The notes under the pieces were generated by a model. It saw only the letters and a list, made by a program, of their open reading frames with translations. It ran no database searches and was not told the origin of the DNA. DNA of 43,713 nucleotides from Clostridia bacterium (GTDB lineage Bacteria > Bacillota_A > Clostridia > Christensenellales > Aristaeellaceae): the NCBI GenBank assembly GCA_025997215.1, contig BNUH01000021.1, forward strand, positions 1-43,713. The letters are read 5' to 3'. This document shows positions 8,614 to 17,665 of the stretch, piece after piece (position 1 is the first letter of the stretch; each line of letters begins with the position of its first letter). The position numbers and the translations under genes are program-made.

Positions 8614-10657
8614 AGGGGATATATCTTCGATATCTGTTGCGCCTGACGGACAGGTGTTGGCGGTATTGGCGATGCAGCTATCCGCAGGGAACTTCAACAG
8701 GGGTGACGGTGGCGGCGGCGGTGGCAATACGGTAACATCGGGCGGCGGCAACGCGCAAACCGTGCCGGACGCTGCGGACGGTAACGCCATTAGCTTCAAC
8801 GTGAACCGTATGTCAACAACCATCGTATGGTTCGACAGCAATGGCGTCGAATCCGCGCGGGTCAGCATACAGTCCATCGGTTCGGCTATCACGGCGCTAA
8901 GCGGCAGACGTTTCGCCGTCGGCGCGTCGATGATGGGCGGCGGCGCGGGTATCTACGATGAGAATGGGAATCCGGTTGTAACGCTCGACGCCAACGACGT
9001 CGTCGACGTCGCGGCTCGGGACGACAGCCTATTCGTGTTGACAGAGGATTCCGCCATCGAATATGACGTTGCAACGGGATCCAGAATCATTGAGTACTCC
9101 GTCAACGCTGGTTATCAGGGCAGACTGGCCGCCGGGTTGGACGGTAGGCTTTACGTGAACGCGAACGAAGGGTTATACTGGATCGAACCTTCGCGCGGCG
9201 TGGCCGAGAAGTGTATGAATGTATCATCAACCATAATGGGCGATCCGAGCGTGACGCTGGCTGGGTTTGGCGCGCTAGCGGATGGCACGGTCGTCGCGCT
9301 AACCACATCAGGCAGCGGGTTATCGATGGTGGGCGGCGGCCGGGTGGCCTTCCAGATCGGCAACACTGAATCCGCCGACAGCACGCTGGCCGCTTACATC
9401 CGCCTCGATGCGAAGTCCACAGGGAATACGTTATCCATAGTATCCATGTATGATTCAGTGATACTGCGCAAGGCCGTGAGTATATTCGCGCGCCAGCATC
9501 CGGAGATCGAGGTTGTGGTGCGGATTCAAGCTCCCGACGGCGACAACACGCCCATCGCGGATCATATCCGCACGCTGAATACCGACCTGCTGGCGGGCAA
9601 GGGCGGCGACGTCCTCATACTCGACGACCTGCCGATATCCAACTATATATCAAAGGGTGTGTTGAGAGATATCACCTCGCTGGTGAATTCGCTCGGCTTA
9701 GCGCCGGGAATCCGCTCGGGCAGCGAGGCTTCCAACGGGAAGGTTTACGCCGTGCCCGCGCAGTTCACATTCGACACTATCTGGGGACGGGCGGATGTGC
9801 TGGACGGCGTGGAGTCGCTGGAGGATCTGCTCTACTCGAATCTCAACGACGGTCAATCTCCCTTCTCGGCCAGGACGCCGGAGGAATGGTTGAGGCTATT
9901 CTACCCAGCGGCACAGCAGTCATTCCGGGATAGCAAGGGCGTGATACAGTTCAACACGCCGGAGTTTGAAACATTCCTTAATACCCTGTATGAATTCTAC
10001 ACAGCGCAGGACGAAATGAATACGCTTAACATGCCCAACTGGGCTGGGCGCGCCTCCAGCACCGCAGGCCGCTACGGTATAAACGCCCAGGAGATGCTGG
10101 CGCTATACAACGGTTCGGCAGCGTACAGCGCGATGACTGTCGGCAGCTTGATGTCGCTGTCCACGATATACTCGCTGGCTGGCGGTACTGAAAGCGCGGT
10201 CATTACGACGCCGGGCATTGGCGGTTCGACAAATACTTACACGCCTATCAACTTGGTGGGGATTAACGCCAGGTCGTCCCAGCAGGCATACGCCGAGGAA
10301 TTCATACGCGCGCTGTTTAGCGACGAGGCGCAGTCGGCGGATACGTTCACCGCGCTGCCATCAACAGTTGCGGAATTGGATGCACAGTTTCAGTCTGCGG
10401 CCGAGCGCAGCGCCGACGGCGGCGCGATGCGCATGGGCGTGCCGGGCGGTGTGAATATCGAGATCGTCCAACCGTCCGAGGAGGCTTGGACAGCGCTGCG
10501 GGCGTTGTGCGACACGGTGGATACGCCCGTAACCGTCGATGAGACGCTGATGGGATTCCTGGTTGAGGAGACGGCGAATTTCTTTGACGGACGCGAGTCG
10601 GCGGCGCAGGCGGCCCAGGCCGTTCAGCAGCGGGCGTGGTATTATTTGAACGAATAA
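8285..10657 (+). CDS. Secreted beta-propeller / extracellular solute-binding protein fusion
   Basis: 790 residues, with GAGGAG 11 bases before ATG 8285. A Sec signal peptide (ILACLLILPLALPGSSLAAEE) without lipobox comes first. Residues ~50-380 show repeated beta-propeller-like blades: TSMSLAPDGAITAAAKD, SSISVAPDGQVLAVLAMQL, VVDVAARDDSLFVLTEDSAI, GRLAAGLDGRLYVNANEG, GFGALADGTVVALTTSG. A Gly-rich loop sits near residue 140. From about 395 the protein becomes a family-1 solute-binding protein: TLSIVSMYDSVILRKAVSIF with ARQHPEIEVVV, then a GKVYAVPAQFTFDTIW hinge block. Binding-protein domains are normally about 400 residues and stand alone, so the fusion is notable. It is likely the receptor for the permeases at 3719/4660; a sensing role toward the kinase at 11358 is also possible. 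Confidence 0.75.
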   Translation: MFNANADRFSMSNRSKHPIRYRVWSMILACLLILPLALPGSSLAAEEETSVSLYSERLISCPEGYSTITSMSLAPDGAITAAAKDSTGAWSLLTWRDIGGDPEILPLTFEGDISSISVAPDGQVLAVLAMQLSAGNFNRGDGGGGGGNTVTSGGGNAQTVPDAADGNAISFNVNRMSTTIVWFDSNGVESARVSIQSIGSAITALSGRRFAVGASMMGGGAGIYDENGNPVVTLDANDVVDVAARDDSLFVLTEDSAIEYDVATGSRIIEYSVNAGYQGRLAAGLDGRLYVNANEGLYWIEPSRGVAEKCMNVSSTIMGDPSVTLAGFGALADGTVVALTTSGSGLSMVGGGRVAFQIGNTESADSTLAAYIRLDAKSTGNTLSIVSMYDSVILRKAVSIFARQHPEIEVVVRIQAPDGDNTPIADHIRTLNTDLLAGKGGDVLILDDLPISNYISKGVLRDITSLVNSLGLAPGIRSGSEASNGKVYAVPAQFTFDTIWGRADVLDGVESLEDLLYSNLNDGQSPFSARTPEEWLRLFYPAAQQSFRDSKGVIQFNTPEFETFLNTLYEFYTAQDEMNTLNMPNWAGRASSTAGRYGINAQEMLALYNGSAAYSAMTVGSLMSLSTIYSLAGGTESAVITTPGIGGSTNTYTPINLVGINARSSQQAYAEEFIRALFSDEAQSADTFTALPSTVAELDAQFQSAAERSADGGAMRMGVPGGVNIEIVQPSEEAWTALRALCDTVDTPVTVDETLMGFLVEETANFFDGRESAAQAAQAVQQRAWYYLNE

Positions 10658-10686
10658 AAAGAATATTGGACGAATGAGGTGCTGGC

Positions 10687-11361
10687 ATGCGCGTACTAAT
10701 CGTCGAGGACGACCGCAGCCTGGCCATGGCGCTGGAGTATCGCCTCAAGAAAGAGGGCATGGAGGTGGAGTCGCGCGCCGACGGCGTGAGCGCGCTCAAG
10801 ACGATCGAATCCGAAACATTCGACATGGTGCTGCTGGATCGGATGTTGCCGGGCATGTCGGGCGACGCGCTGCTGACCAAGCTGCGCGACGAGGGCAGCG
10901 CAGTTCCGGTGCTGATGCTCACGGCCATGGACAGCGTCCGCGACCGCGTGACCGGACTAGATATAGGCGCGGACGATTACCTCGTCAAACCCTTTTCCAT
11001 GGATGAACTGCTGGCGCGGATGCGCGCGCTTTCGCGCCGACCCGCGCCGTGGAATCCCAGCGGCATCATATCAGGCGGCGACCTGCTGCTGGAGATTGAG
11101 AATATGTGTCTGAATTGCGGCGAACTGTCCGTCGAATTATCCAAACGCGAGCTGCGTCTCATTGAACTGTTGATACGCAACATCGGCCAAGTGCTTCCGC
11201 GCGGGCTGATACTCCAGCGGGTTTGGCCGGATAATGAGGTTGAGGACGGGAATATCGACATTTACGTACACTTTCTGCGAAAACACCTGTCGAAGATTCA
11301 CTCGCGCTGTCAGATTCACACGATGCGCGGAGTGGGTTATCGGCTGGAGGCACGGGCATGA
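10687..11361 (+). CDS. OmpR/PhoB-family response regulator
   Basis: 224 residues. The receiver domain occupies residues 1-115, with the acidic pair in VEDDR, phosphoacceptor Asp51 in MVLLDRMLPG, Thr79 in LMLTAMD and Lys101 in DYLVKPFSMDEL. The C-terminal winged helix (residues ~130-222) has LSKRELRLIELLIRN, the wing and recognition-helix region VEDGNIDIYVHFLRKHL and the closing RGVGYRLEA. All key residues are present, so it should be a functional DNA-binding regulator. Its stop overlaps the kinase start by ATGA. Regulators of this class bind direct repeats with 10-11 bp periods, such as those at 3601-3628 upstream of this operon. Confidence 0.95.
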   Translation: MRVLIVEDDRSLAMALEYRLKKEGMEVESRADGVSALKTIESETFDMVLLDRMLPGMSGDALLTKLRDEGSAVPVLMLTAMDSVRDRVTGLDIGADDYLVKPFSMDELLARMRALSRRPAPWNPSGIISGGDLLLEIENMCLNCGELSVELSKRELRLIELLIRNIGQVLPRGLILQRVWPDNEVEDGNIDIYVHFLRKHLSKIHSRCQIHTMRGVGYRLEARA

Positions 11362-12674
11362 ACAGCAGAAAGCATCCGGTAAAGCGGCTGCACGGTCTAG
11401 GCCGGAAGTTATCGCTGATTAATATGGGGATATCCGGCGCGATATTGGTTGTGATAGCTTCGATCGCGCTGGGTATAGCGGATCGCACGATCGCCCAGCA
11501 AGGCGCACGGGATTTGGGGTTATACGTGCGCGCTGTGCACACGATGCTGGCGCAGACCATGGGCGAGGCGGACGCGGAGGGCGCGCTGCTTCGGCTGCCG
11601 GAGCGCTATCAGGTATACTACAAGGGCGGGCAGGGGGAACAGGAGGATGGCGCCGCGCCGGATCACAGGTGGCGGTCGATCTCGGGCGGCGCCGCGCTGT
11701 CAGAGGATGAGGTGTCGATCCTGATCGAGGACGGCATGGGCTATAGGGTGTCGGTCAGCGCGGTTCAACCGTATCGTTCGGGGCAGGTTTCCGTGGTCTG
11801 GCCGCCGCCGGATTCTGCGGAAGGCACACCAACGCCGCGCGCCACGGGAACTTTATTGGTTCTGCAGAATCTTAAGGATGAGATGGGTATGCGCGTTCGG
11901 ATGCGCTGGCTGTTTGCGGGACTGACGCTGGGCGGAATGGGGTTGATCGTGCTGGCCAGTCTGCACGTGAGCCGCCAATCGATCCAGCCCATAGAGGATT
12001 CGATTCGACAGCAGCGGCAGTTTGTGGCGTCGGCTTCGCATGAATTGCGCACGCCTGTCACCGCGCTGAACGCGAACGCGGAGGTCTTGGCCGACGCTCC
12101 GTTAGGCGAATACTCGCCGTACCTGGATTCCATACGCTCGGTCGGCGAGCGCATGACGCGGTTGATTCAGGATCTTATCGATCTGGCGCGTGCGGACGCG
12201 GGCGAACTGCCCATCGCTATGGATCCGGTGGACGCGCGCGAGGCCACCGCCGACGCGCTGGGCTGGATTCGCCCGCTGGCCGACAAGCGCGGCATTCAAG
12301 TTCTGGAGGAATTGGAGACCGTTTATCTGCAAGGTGATGCGGGGCGCGTGCGGCAGGTATTGTTAGCGCTGATGGATAACGCGTTGAGGTACACGCCAGC
12401 GGGCGGGCGAATCACGGTCACGCTCAAGCGCGAGGGCCGGCACGTCCGACTGTCCGTGGCCGACACGGGGATGGGCATCCCGGAGGCCAGCAAGCCGCGG
12501 GTATTCGATCGATTCTACCGGACGGATGAGGCGCGGGATAGGGAGCACGGCGGCGCGGGCCTGGGGCTTAGCGTAGTCAAGCAGCTCACGGAGGGCATGC
12601 GTGGAACAGTCGCCATCCAGGATAATCCAGGCGGCGGGACAATATTCACGCTGAGGTTTATTGCGGCGGCATAG
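11358..12674 (+). CDS. Sensor histidine kinase
   Basis: 438 residues, translationally coupled to the response regulator. A first membrane helix (~23-40, GAILVVIASIALGI) and a second (~186-203, FAGLTLGGMGLIVLASL) bracket an extracytoplasmic sensor loop of about 145 residues with no recognised fold. A short linker leads to the dimerisation helix QFVASASHELRTPV with phosphorylated His228. The ATPase domain carries the N box LALMDNALRYTP (Asn341), the G1 box DTGMGIP and the G2 box GGAGLGLSVVKQL. It is thus a complete HPK1-type kinase. Given its neighbours it probably senses something at the envelope handled by the adaptor/MacB-like proteins or the propeller fusion. Confidence 0.95.
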   Translation: MNSRKHPVKRLHGLGRKLSLINMGISGAILVVIASIALGIADRTIAQQGARDLGLYVRAVHTMLAQTMGEADAEGALLRLPERYQVYYKGGQGEQEDGAAPDHRWRSISGGAALSEDEVSILIEDGMGYRVSVSAVQPYRSGQVSVVWPPPDSAEGTPTPRATGTLLVLQNLKDEMGMRVRMRWLFAGLTLGGMGLIVLASLHVSRQSIQPIEDSIRQQRQFVASASHELRTPVTALNANAEVLADAPLGEYSPYLDSIRSVGERMTRLIQDLIDLARADAGELPIAMDPVDAREATADALGWIRPLADKRGIQVLEELETVYLQGDAGRVRQVLLALMDNALRYTPAGGRITVTLKREGRHVRLSVADTGMGIPEASKPRVFDRFYRTDEARDREHGGAGLGLSVVKQLTEGMRGTVAIQDNPGGGTIFTLRFIAAA

Positions 12675-12691
12675 AGGGAGGTTAGGTAGTT

Positions 12692-13759
12692 ATGAATATT
12701 ATGAAACGATGGGTATGTGTTGGGATAATTCTGGCGGTTTTGCTGGGTACGGTTGCGGCTGGCGTTGCGGAGTCGTCACGCTCGCTGGTATTGGAGGGGA
12801 CGATCGCGGCGGGTCAGATCGTCACACTGCGCGCTCCTTACGCGGGGACGGTTGGCGCGGTGAATTCAAAGGTAGGCGAATTGACCAAAGCGGGCGAGGT
12901 TATTGCATGGATGGATAAGGTGACGATCTACGCGCCGTGCGACGGGGTGATCGGCGAGGTCGGCGCGCTGCCGGGCGACGAGGCGGCATACATCACAGGT
13001 CAGTACGGCGCGCTCATGTACATCGAACCCGCGCGGAAGTTCACCATATCCGCCAGCACCAATAACGCTTACAACACCGACGAGAATAAGCTCATCCACG
13101 TGGGCGAGAAGGTATACCTGCGCGGCTTGAACGACACCTCGTTAGTAGGGACGGGCGTCGTGACGAAGGTGTCGGGCACAAGTTACTCGATAGACGTGTT
13201 GGATTACAACTTTACGTCGGGCGTCACGATGTATGTGTATAGGGATTCGGCGTACGCGTCGGCGAGCAGGATCGGTTCCGGGTCGGTCGCGGCAGTGGCA
13301 AACGTCGCGGTCACGGGCGATGGGACGGTATTCAGGATACTCGCCCAGCAAGGCGCGGTTGTCCAGCGCGGCGATCCGCTGATCGAGTTGGTGCCGGATA
13401 CGGGCTTGAACATCGGCACGCTGACCGATTCAGTCACGGCATCAAGCGAGGCGTTTGTGCTGACGCTGGACGCGAAAACGGGCGATACCGTCAAACGCGG
13501 TCAGAGTTTAGCCACGCTCGCGCCGCTGGATAGTCTCATCATTACGGCAGAGGTGTCGGATGCGGACATCGCGTTCGTGCGCGTGGGTGATCCGGTGGGT
13601 TATCGCAACGCTGCGATGCTGGTGACGGAGCGGCTGGACGGGACGATCGCGGCAATATCCAACGTAGCGTCAAACGGTACATTTACCGTATACATCACGA
13701 TCGATTATGCCGATTGGATGAAGGTCGGCATGGGGGTGGATGTGTTCATCAATGAGTGA
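12692..13759 (+). CDS. HlyD-like adaptor protein (second copy type)
   Basis: 355 residues with a GGGAGG site before ATG 12692. A signal peptide or anchor occupies residues ~7-26 (CVGIILAVLLGTVAAGVAES), with no lipobox. The first lipoyl-like half IAAGQIVTLRAPYAGTVGAV is followed by GELTKAGEVIAWMDKVTIYA and PCDGVIGEVGALPGDEA, so the lipoyl halves are nearly contiguous and the long helical hairpin of typical HlyD proteins is missing. A second similar segment occurs later (FRILAQQGAVVQRGDPLIEL; LDAKTGDTVKRGQSLATLAP), giving two lipoyl-type modules in tandem. This short, hairpin-less design differs from the adaptor at 5581 and suggests a different position in the assembly. It ends the operon, facing a terminator-like hairpin. 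Confidence 0.75.
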   Translation: MNIMKRWVCVGIILAVLLGTVAAGVAESSRSLVLEGTIAAGQIVTLRAPYAGTVGAVNSKVGELTKAGEVIAWMDKVTIYAPCDGVIGEVGALPGDEAAYITGQYGALMYIEPARKFTISASTNNAYNTDENKLIHVGEKVYLRGLNDTSLVGTGVVTKVSGTSYSIDVLDYNFTSGVTMYVYRDSAYASASRIGSGSVAAVANVAVTGDGTVFRILAQQGAVVQRGDPLIELVPDTGLNIGTLTDSVTASSEAFVLTLDAKTGDTVKRGQSLATLAPLDSLIITAEVSDADIAFVRVGDPVGYRNAAMLVTERLDGTIAAISNVASNGTFTVYITIDYADWMKVGMGVDVFINE

Positions 13760-13806
13760 TGATGGGAGCCTTTTTCATGAACAGGCCCTGTCAAATGGAA
13801 TAATGA

Positions 13807-13832
13807 GAACCGCCGCAAACCCGCGGCGGTTC
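13807..13832. terminator. Bidirectional terminator-like hairpin between convergent operons
   Basis: A perfect ten-base stem, GAACCGCCGC and GCGGCGGTTC, with a six-base loop lies between two convergent genes. No long T tract follows on the plus strand, so efficiency is uncertain. Confidence 0.6.
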
Positions 13833-13867
13833 CCCTACTCCATAACGATTAACTAATTTCCGCCCTA

Positions 13868-15340
13868 CTACCGCGCCGCCAGGAACGCGTCAATCTGTTT
13901 CTGCGTTTCGGCGAGAATAATCGCGGCATTAGCGGCCTGATCGGCGATCAGCTTATCGACAGCGGCGTCGGCGTCGCCAGCCAGCCCAACCTCAATCAGC
14001 CTGCGCGCGTCCTCATGCACCTGGTCACGCTGTGCGATCTCGATGGAGATATCTTCCGCGTTCAGAGCGAACGCGTCAAACGGCGAGACCACATTGTTGG
14101 GGCTGGAGTAGGCGTTGTCCTCTTCCTCTTTCCAGAAGTTGGCGTGGAAGCTCGCGTCCGGACGCATGAATTGTGGCTTCCAGTATGCCCAGCGGCCCTG
14201 CCAGTCCATGTAGTTGCTGTTGGCGATGGACATACCCTCGGGGTACACGGCCTCGTCGCCGTTGAGTTCATAGGTCACACCCTGGATGCCGTAGTGCATC
14301 AGGTCGTACAGTTCCGGATCCGTCTGCAGCAGGTTCATGAACATCAGCACGCGCTCGGGATTAGCGGACGTGGCCGATATGCACGATACGTTGGCCAGCG
14401 GGGTGCGGTTGGGGCTTTTGCCATCCGGATACAGGAACGCGTAATCCCAGCGCGCGCCTTCCTCAACCCACGCGCGGTTGGAGCGGGCAAATTCGCTGGT
14501 GCCCCACTTGGTGATCAGCTTGCCCTGATCGATCAGCGCGTTGTGGTCGGTCTTGTCGTTGAGGATGTCCTTCCAGATCAAGCCTTCGTCCTGCAGCTTC
14601 TTGGCGTACTGTGCCATCTCGCGGAACGCGTCGGTTGTTTCAATGGCCTGGACGGTGTACGTCGGATCGTTGTAATCGACGACTAGGTTGTTGCCCAGAT
14701 CCAGCAGCGAATACTTGACCTTCATCGCGTCCAGCGAGGAAACCTCGATGATGTAACGATCCGGATACGCAGCTTGCAGCTGCACCAGCGCTTCGTATAC
14801 ATCGTCAAAGTTTGTGATCGCGGCGGGATCCAGCGTGATGCCCGCTTTGTCGGCTAAGTCGCCGCGCCACTGGAAGTTAGTGCGGTTATTCATAACCATC
14901 GTCCATGGCAGCGCTACGATCTGTCCGTTATACGTCGCGGCGGCCAGCGCGCCGGATTCCTCATACGCGGCATACAGGTCGGGAGCGTACTGGGGCAGCA
15001 GCTCGGTCAGATCCATATACGCGTCCATGGCGATCATCTGGTAGTAACCCAGCCAGTTGCCGTCGAAGTTCATGTCCCACGATTCGCCGGCGGCGGCCAT
15101 CATCAGCAGCGTCGTCTTGTAATCATCGCCCGGGATAAAGCGGACATTAAAGTTGGCGTTCAATTGATCGCGGTACTTGTCGGCGATCGCGCCCCATACC
15201 TGATCCACCGCGGATTTCTTATCCGCAAAGAATATGTACGAGAGCGTAACCGGTTTGAGTGTCTCGCCGGCCATGGCTATCGACGGTACGATCGACAGGC
15301 ACAGACCCAGTACGAGCAGCAGCGCTAAGACCTTTTTCAT
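13868..15340 (-). CDS. LplA-type extracellular solute-binding protein
   Basis: 490 residues. The start is ATG 15340, preceded by AGGAGG on the minus strand; the frame is open further upstream to 15664 but that part overlaps the permease gene and is not credible. The N-terminus MKKVLALLLVLGLCLSIVP plus SIAMAGE is a Sec signal peptide with an AMA-type cleavage site and no lipobox cysteine. The mature part has the layout of family-1 binding proteins of the LplA/YtcQ type: VTLSYIFFADKKSAVDQVW, a TYNGQIVALPWTM hinge block and C-terminal SSPNNVVSPFDAFALN, DEGLIWKDILN. It is the third gene of the lplB-lplC-lplA order and delivers an oligosaccharide, substrate unknown, to the two permeases upstream. 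Confidence 0.9.
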   Translation of the reverse strand: MKKVLALLLVLGLCLSIVPSIAMAGETLKPVTLSYIFFADKKSAVDQVWGAIADKYRDQLNANFNVRFIPGDDYKTTLLMMAAAGESWDMNFDGNWLGYYQMIAMDAYMDLTELLPQYAPDLYAAYEESGALAAATYNGQIVALPWTMVMNNRTNFQWRGDLADKAGITLDPAAITNFDDVYEALVQLQAAYPDRYIIEVSSLDAMKVKYSLLDLGNNLVVDYNDPTYTVQAIETTDAFREMAQYAKKLQDEGLIWKDILNDKTDHNALIDQGKLITKWGTSEFARSNRAWVEEGARWDYAFLYPDGKSPNRTPLANVSCISATSANPERVLMFMNLLQTDPELYDLMHYGIQGVTYELNGDEAVYPEGMSIANSNYMDWQGRWAYWKPQFMRPDASFHANFWKEEEDNAYSSPNNVVSPFDAFALNAEDISIEIAQRDQVHEDARRLIEVGLAGDADAAVDKLIADQAANAAIILAETQKQIDAFLAAR

Positions 15341-15402
15341 GCAAATCCTCCTAAATGATTTGGATATATCCAGGGGGAACCGTCCCCCATGTGCAACAAT
15401 GC

Positions 15403-16344
15403 TTACCCCTTGACCGCGCCAACCATGATGCCCTTGACGAAGTACCGCTGCACAAACGGATACAGCAGCAGAATCGGCCCGGTTGTGACGATGACCAGCG
15501 CCATACGCACGCTGTCGCTGGGGATCGAGGCCATCATCATCTGCACCTGCGCGCTGGATTCCATCGTCTGCAGGAATTGCAGGTTGGATATAATATTGCG
15601 CAGCAGCATCTGCAGCGGGTACAGCTCGGTGTGATCTTTGATGAGCATCATGCCCAGCCACCAATCGTTCCAGAAACCCAGCGCGGTGAATAGCGTCACG
15701 GTGGCCAGCACCGGAGCTGACACACGCAGGTATATTTGTGTATATATCCTAAAATCCCCCGCGCCGTCTATACGCGCGGATTCGTACAGCGCGTCCGGCA
15801 CGGAGTTGAAGTAATTGCGGAATAGGAATATATTCCACGGTCCGGCCAACATCGGAATGATCAGCGCCCAGATCGTATCGACCATCCAGCCCAGATACCG
15901 GATACAGATGATATACCACGGCACCATGCCGCCCGAGAACAGCATCGTAAACAGCACATAGAAGTTGATCACACGGCGGCCTTTGAGCTGTTTACGCGAG
16001 AGCACGAACCCCATCATCGAGTTGGTGAACAGCGAACACGCCGTGCCGAATATCGTCGTGAAAAGTGTTACCTTATAACCATTCTTAATGAACGTCATGT
16101 TAACGAATAACGATCGGTACGCGGCGGTGGTCAATCCGTCGACGCCCGGCCACAGCGTGAACCCATGGATTGTGGAATACGCCTTTGTGGTGAACGATCC
16201 CGCGATGACCAGCACGAATGGATACAAGCACAGCAACGCAAACACGCCCACGAACAGATAGATCAGCGCGGTGCCGACGCTGACACGGCGCTTAGCGCCT
16301 GTCGATCCTGGAGTGATGGTTACGCGTGGTGACGCTGTCGTCAT
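15403..16344 (-). CDS. LplC/YtcP-type ABC sugar transporter permease
   Basis: 313 residues and about six membrane helices, the first being ALIYLFVGVFALLCLYPFVL. Hallmarks of the YtcP/LplC group are visible: FVLSRKQLKGRRVINFYVLF, then MLFSGGMVPWYIICIRYLG and the EAA-type loop ESARIDGAGDFRIYTQI. The conserved Leu-Pro after this loop reads Leu-Arg, a small deviation. The C-terminus YFVKGIMVGAVKG is the standard ending. It forms the inner-membrane channel with the product of the gene at 16384. Confidence 0.92.
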   Translation of the reverse strand: MTTASPRVTITPGSTGAKRRVSVGTALIYLFVGVFALLCLYPFVLVIAGSFTTKAYSTIHGFTLWPGVDGLTTAAYRSLFVNMTFIKNGYKVTLFTTIFGTACSLFTNSMMGFVLSRKQLKGRRVINFYVLFTMLFSGGMVPWYIICIRYLGWMVDTIWALIIPMLAGPWNIFLFRNYFNSVPDALYESARIDGAGDFRIYTQIYLRVSAPVLATVTLFTALGFWNDWWLGMMLIKDHTELYPLQMLLRNIISNLQFLQTMESSAQVQMMMASIPSDSVRMALVIVTTGPILLLYPFVQRYFVKGIMVGAVKG

Positions 16345-16383
16345 AATCGCTTCACATCCCCTTGGGTATGAATCCTTATAAGG

Positions 16384-17358
16384 TTAAAACAATGCTGCGG
16401 AATCGTCGATCTTCCGCGCAATCATATTGCTAATAATAACCAGCGCAAACGATATCGTAGACTGGAACAGTCCGACTGCCGTGGATATACCAATGTCGCC
16501 GCGCTTGCGCAGCAGACGGTACACATGCGTGTCGATGACGTCCGTAGTCGAATATAATGAAGGCATATCCTGGGTGATATTGTAGAACAGACCGAAGTCA
16601 GCGTTCATGATGCGGCCGATGGCCAGCAGCGTCAGCACGATGACGGTCGGCCGCAGCATCGGCAGCGATATGTGCCACATCTCGCCCCAGCGTGACGCGC
16701 CGTCGATCTTCGCGGCCTCGTACAACTGTCCGTCGACACCGGATATCGTGGCCAGATACACCACCGAGCTGTAACCCGCGCCTTTCCAGATGGTAACAAT
16801 CAGCAGTATCAGCGGCCAGTACGCGGCCTCCATAAAGAAGCCGATCTTCTCGCGGCCCATCGCGACGAGCAGACCATTGATCGATCCATTCTCATAGTTG
16901 AGCATGCCTGACGCGAATATCCCAATCACAACCGTCGATATAAAGTACGGCAGGAAGCTGAGCGACTGGGTTATCTTCTTATAAGTCTTGGCGCGCACCT
17001 CGTTGAACATCAACGCGAGCGCGAGTGCGAACACCGTGCCCACAATGATAAACATGAAATTCAAGAATAATGTATTGCGTATCGCCTGGTGCGCGTCCGC
17101 CGAACCCAGCGCCTGAAAGTTGCGCGTTAGCGGATTCATCCACGCGCTGCCGAATATGCCGTCCTTGACCTTATACTTTTTAAACGCGAGTATCGTGCCG
17201 AACATCGGCCAGTAACTGAACACAAACAGCAGCGCCATGGTCGGCAGAGCCATAACGTACAGCTGCCAACTGGTCAGAACCGCCATAAGCGAACGGCGCG
17301 CGCGGGCCGATCGGGGCTTCCTGGCTGCCGATGGGTGGGCATTTGCAGCGTTTGTCAT
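16384..17358 (-). CDS. LplB/YteP-type ABC sugar transporter permease
   Basis: 324 residues. A basic N-terminus is followed by six helices; the LplB/YteP signature is YVMALPTMALLFVFSYWPMF with GTILAFKKYKVKDG. The EAA loop is EAAKIDGASRWGEMWHISLP, fully canonical. It is the first gene of the minus-strand importer operon, divergent from the LacI-type regulator at 17701, with a promoter and palindrome in between. The pair lacks an ATPase gene, as is usual for this group, which borrows an MsmX-like ATPase. Confidence 0.92.
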   Translation of the reverse strand: MTNAANAHPSAARKPRSARARRSLMAVLTSWQLYVMALPTMALLFVFSYWPMFGTILAFKKYKVKDGIFGSAWMNPLTRNFQALGSADAHQAIRNTLFLNFMFIIVGTVFALALALMFNEVRAKTYKKITQSLSFLPYFISTVVIGIFASGMLNYENGSINGLLVAMGREKIGFFMEAAYWPLILLIVTIWKGAGYSSVVYLATISGVDGQLYEAAKIDGASRWGEMWHISLPMLRPTVIVLTLLAIGRIMNADFGLFYNITQDMPSLYSTTDVIDTHVYRLLRKRGDIGISTAVGLFQSTISFALVIISNMIARKIDDSAALF

Positions 17359-17401
17359 AATTGCACCGCCTGTTACGCGGGATTATGGTTCATCTGACTA
17401 T

Positions 17402-17430
17402 AGTTTAGCATATTTGAATAGGTATGTCAA
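17402..17430 (-). promoter_or_regulatory. Promoter of the lplB-lplC-lplA operon
   Basis: On the minus strand TTGACA (17430-17425) is followed after 17 bases by TAAACT (17407-17402), preceded by TGC as in an extended -10. It lies about 45 bases before the first start codon. Confidence 0.55.
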
Positions 17431-17515
17431 TTGGTTTTGTGGCCATGTCAATCGCTTATGAAATCCCAAACATTTGTTGTATTGCAACGAGTTCGGCATG
17501 AACATACAGCCAAGC

Positions 17516-17527
17516 ATTAACGTTAAT
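17516..17527. promoter_or_regulatory. Palindrome ATTAACGTTAAT, candidate LacI-type operator
   Basis: A perfect 12-base palindrome with a central CG, the form typical of LacI/GalR operators, in the region between the divergent importer operon and the regulator gene. It lies about 85 bases upstream of the importer -35 and about 95 upstream of the regulator -35. Confidence 0.45.
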
Positions 17528-17621
17528 GTAAACCTAGGGAATGCACAGCCAGTAATGCCGCTGTGGGACATTACTCTTACAAATATTTGCGGCAAAATTT
17601 CTGCAGAATCGCCACGAACCA

Positions 17622-17650
17622 TTGACAAGTTGCACGACACGTGGTACCAT
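17622..17650 (+). promoter_or_regulatory. Promoter of the LacI-type regulator operon
   Basis: TTGACA (17622-17627), 17-base spacer, TACCAT (17645-17650). The start codon TTG lies 51 bases further on. Confidence 0.65.
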
Positions 17651-17665
17651 TAGCTCAATCGATAG

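Noticed and set aside
14015..14686. Long open frame on the plus strand (223 codons)
   Set aside because: It is the antisense of the LplA-type binding protein, with His/Val-rich composition and no ribosome site.
15341..15664. 108-residue extension of the binding protein at 13868
   Set aside because: It lies antisense-free but out of frame within the permease gene; the signal peptide and AGGAGG fix the start at 15340.
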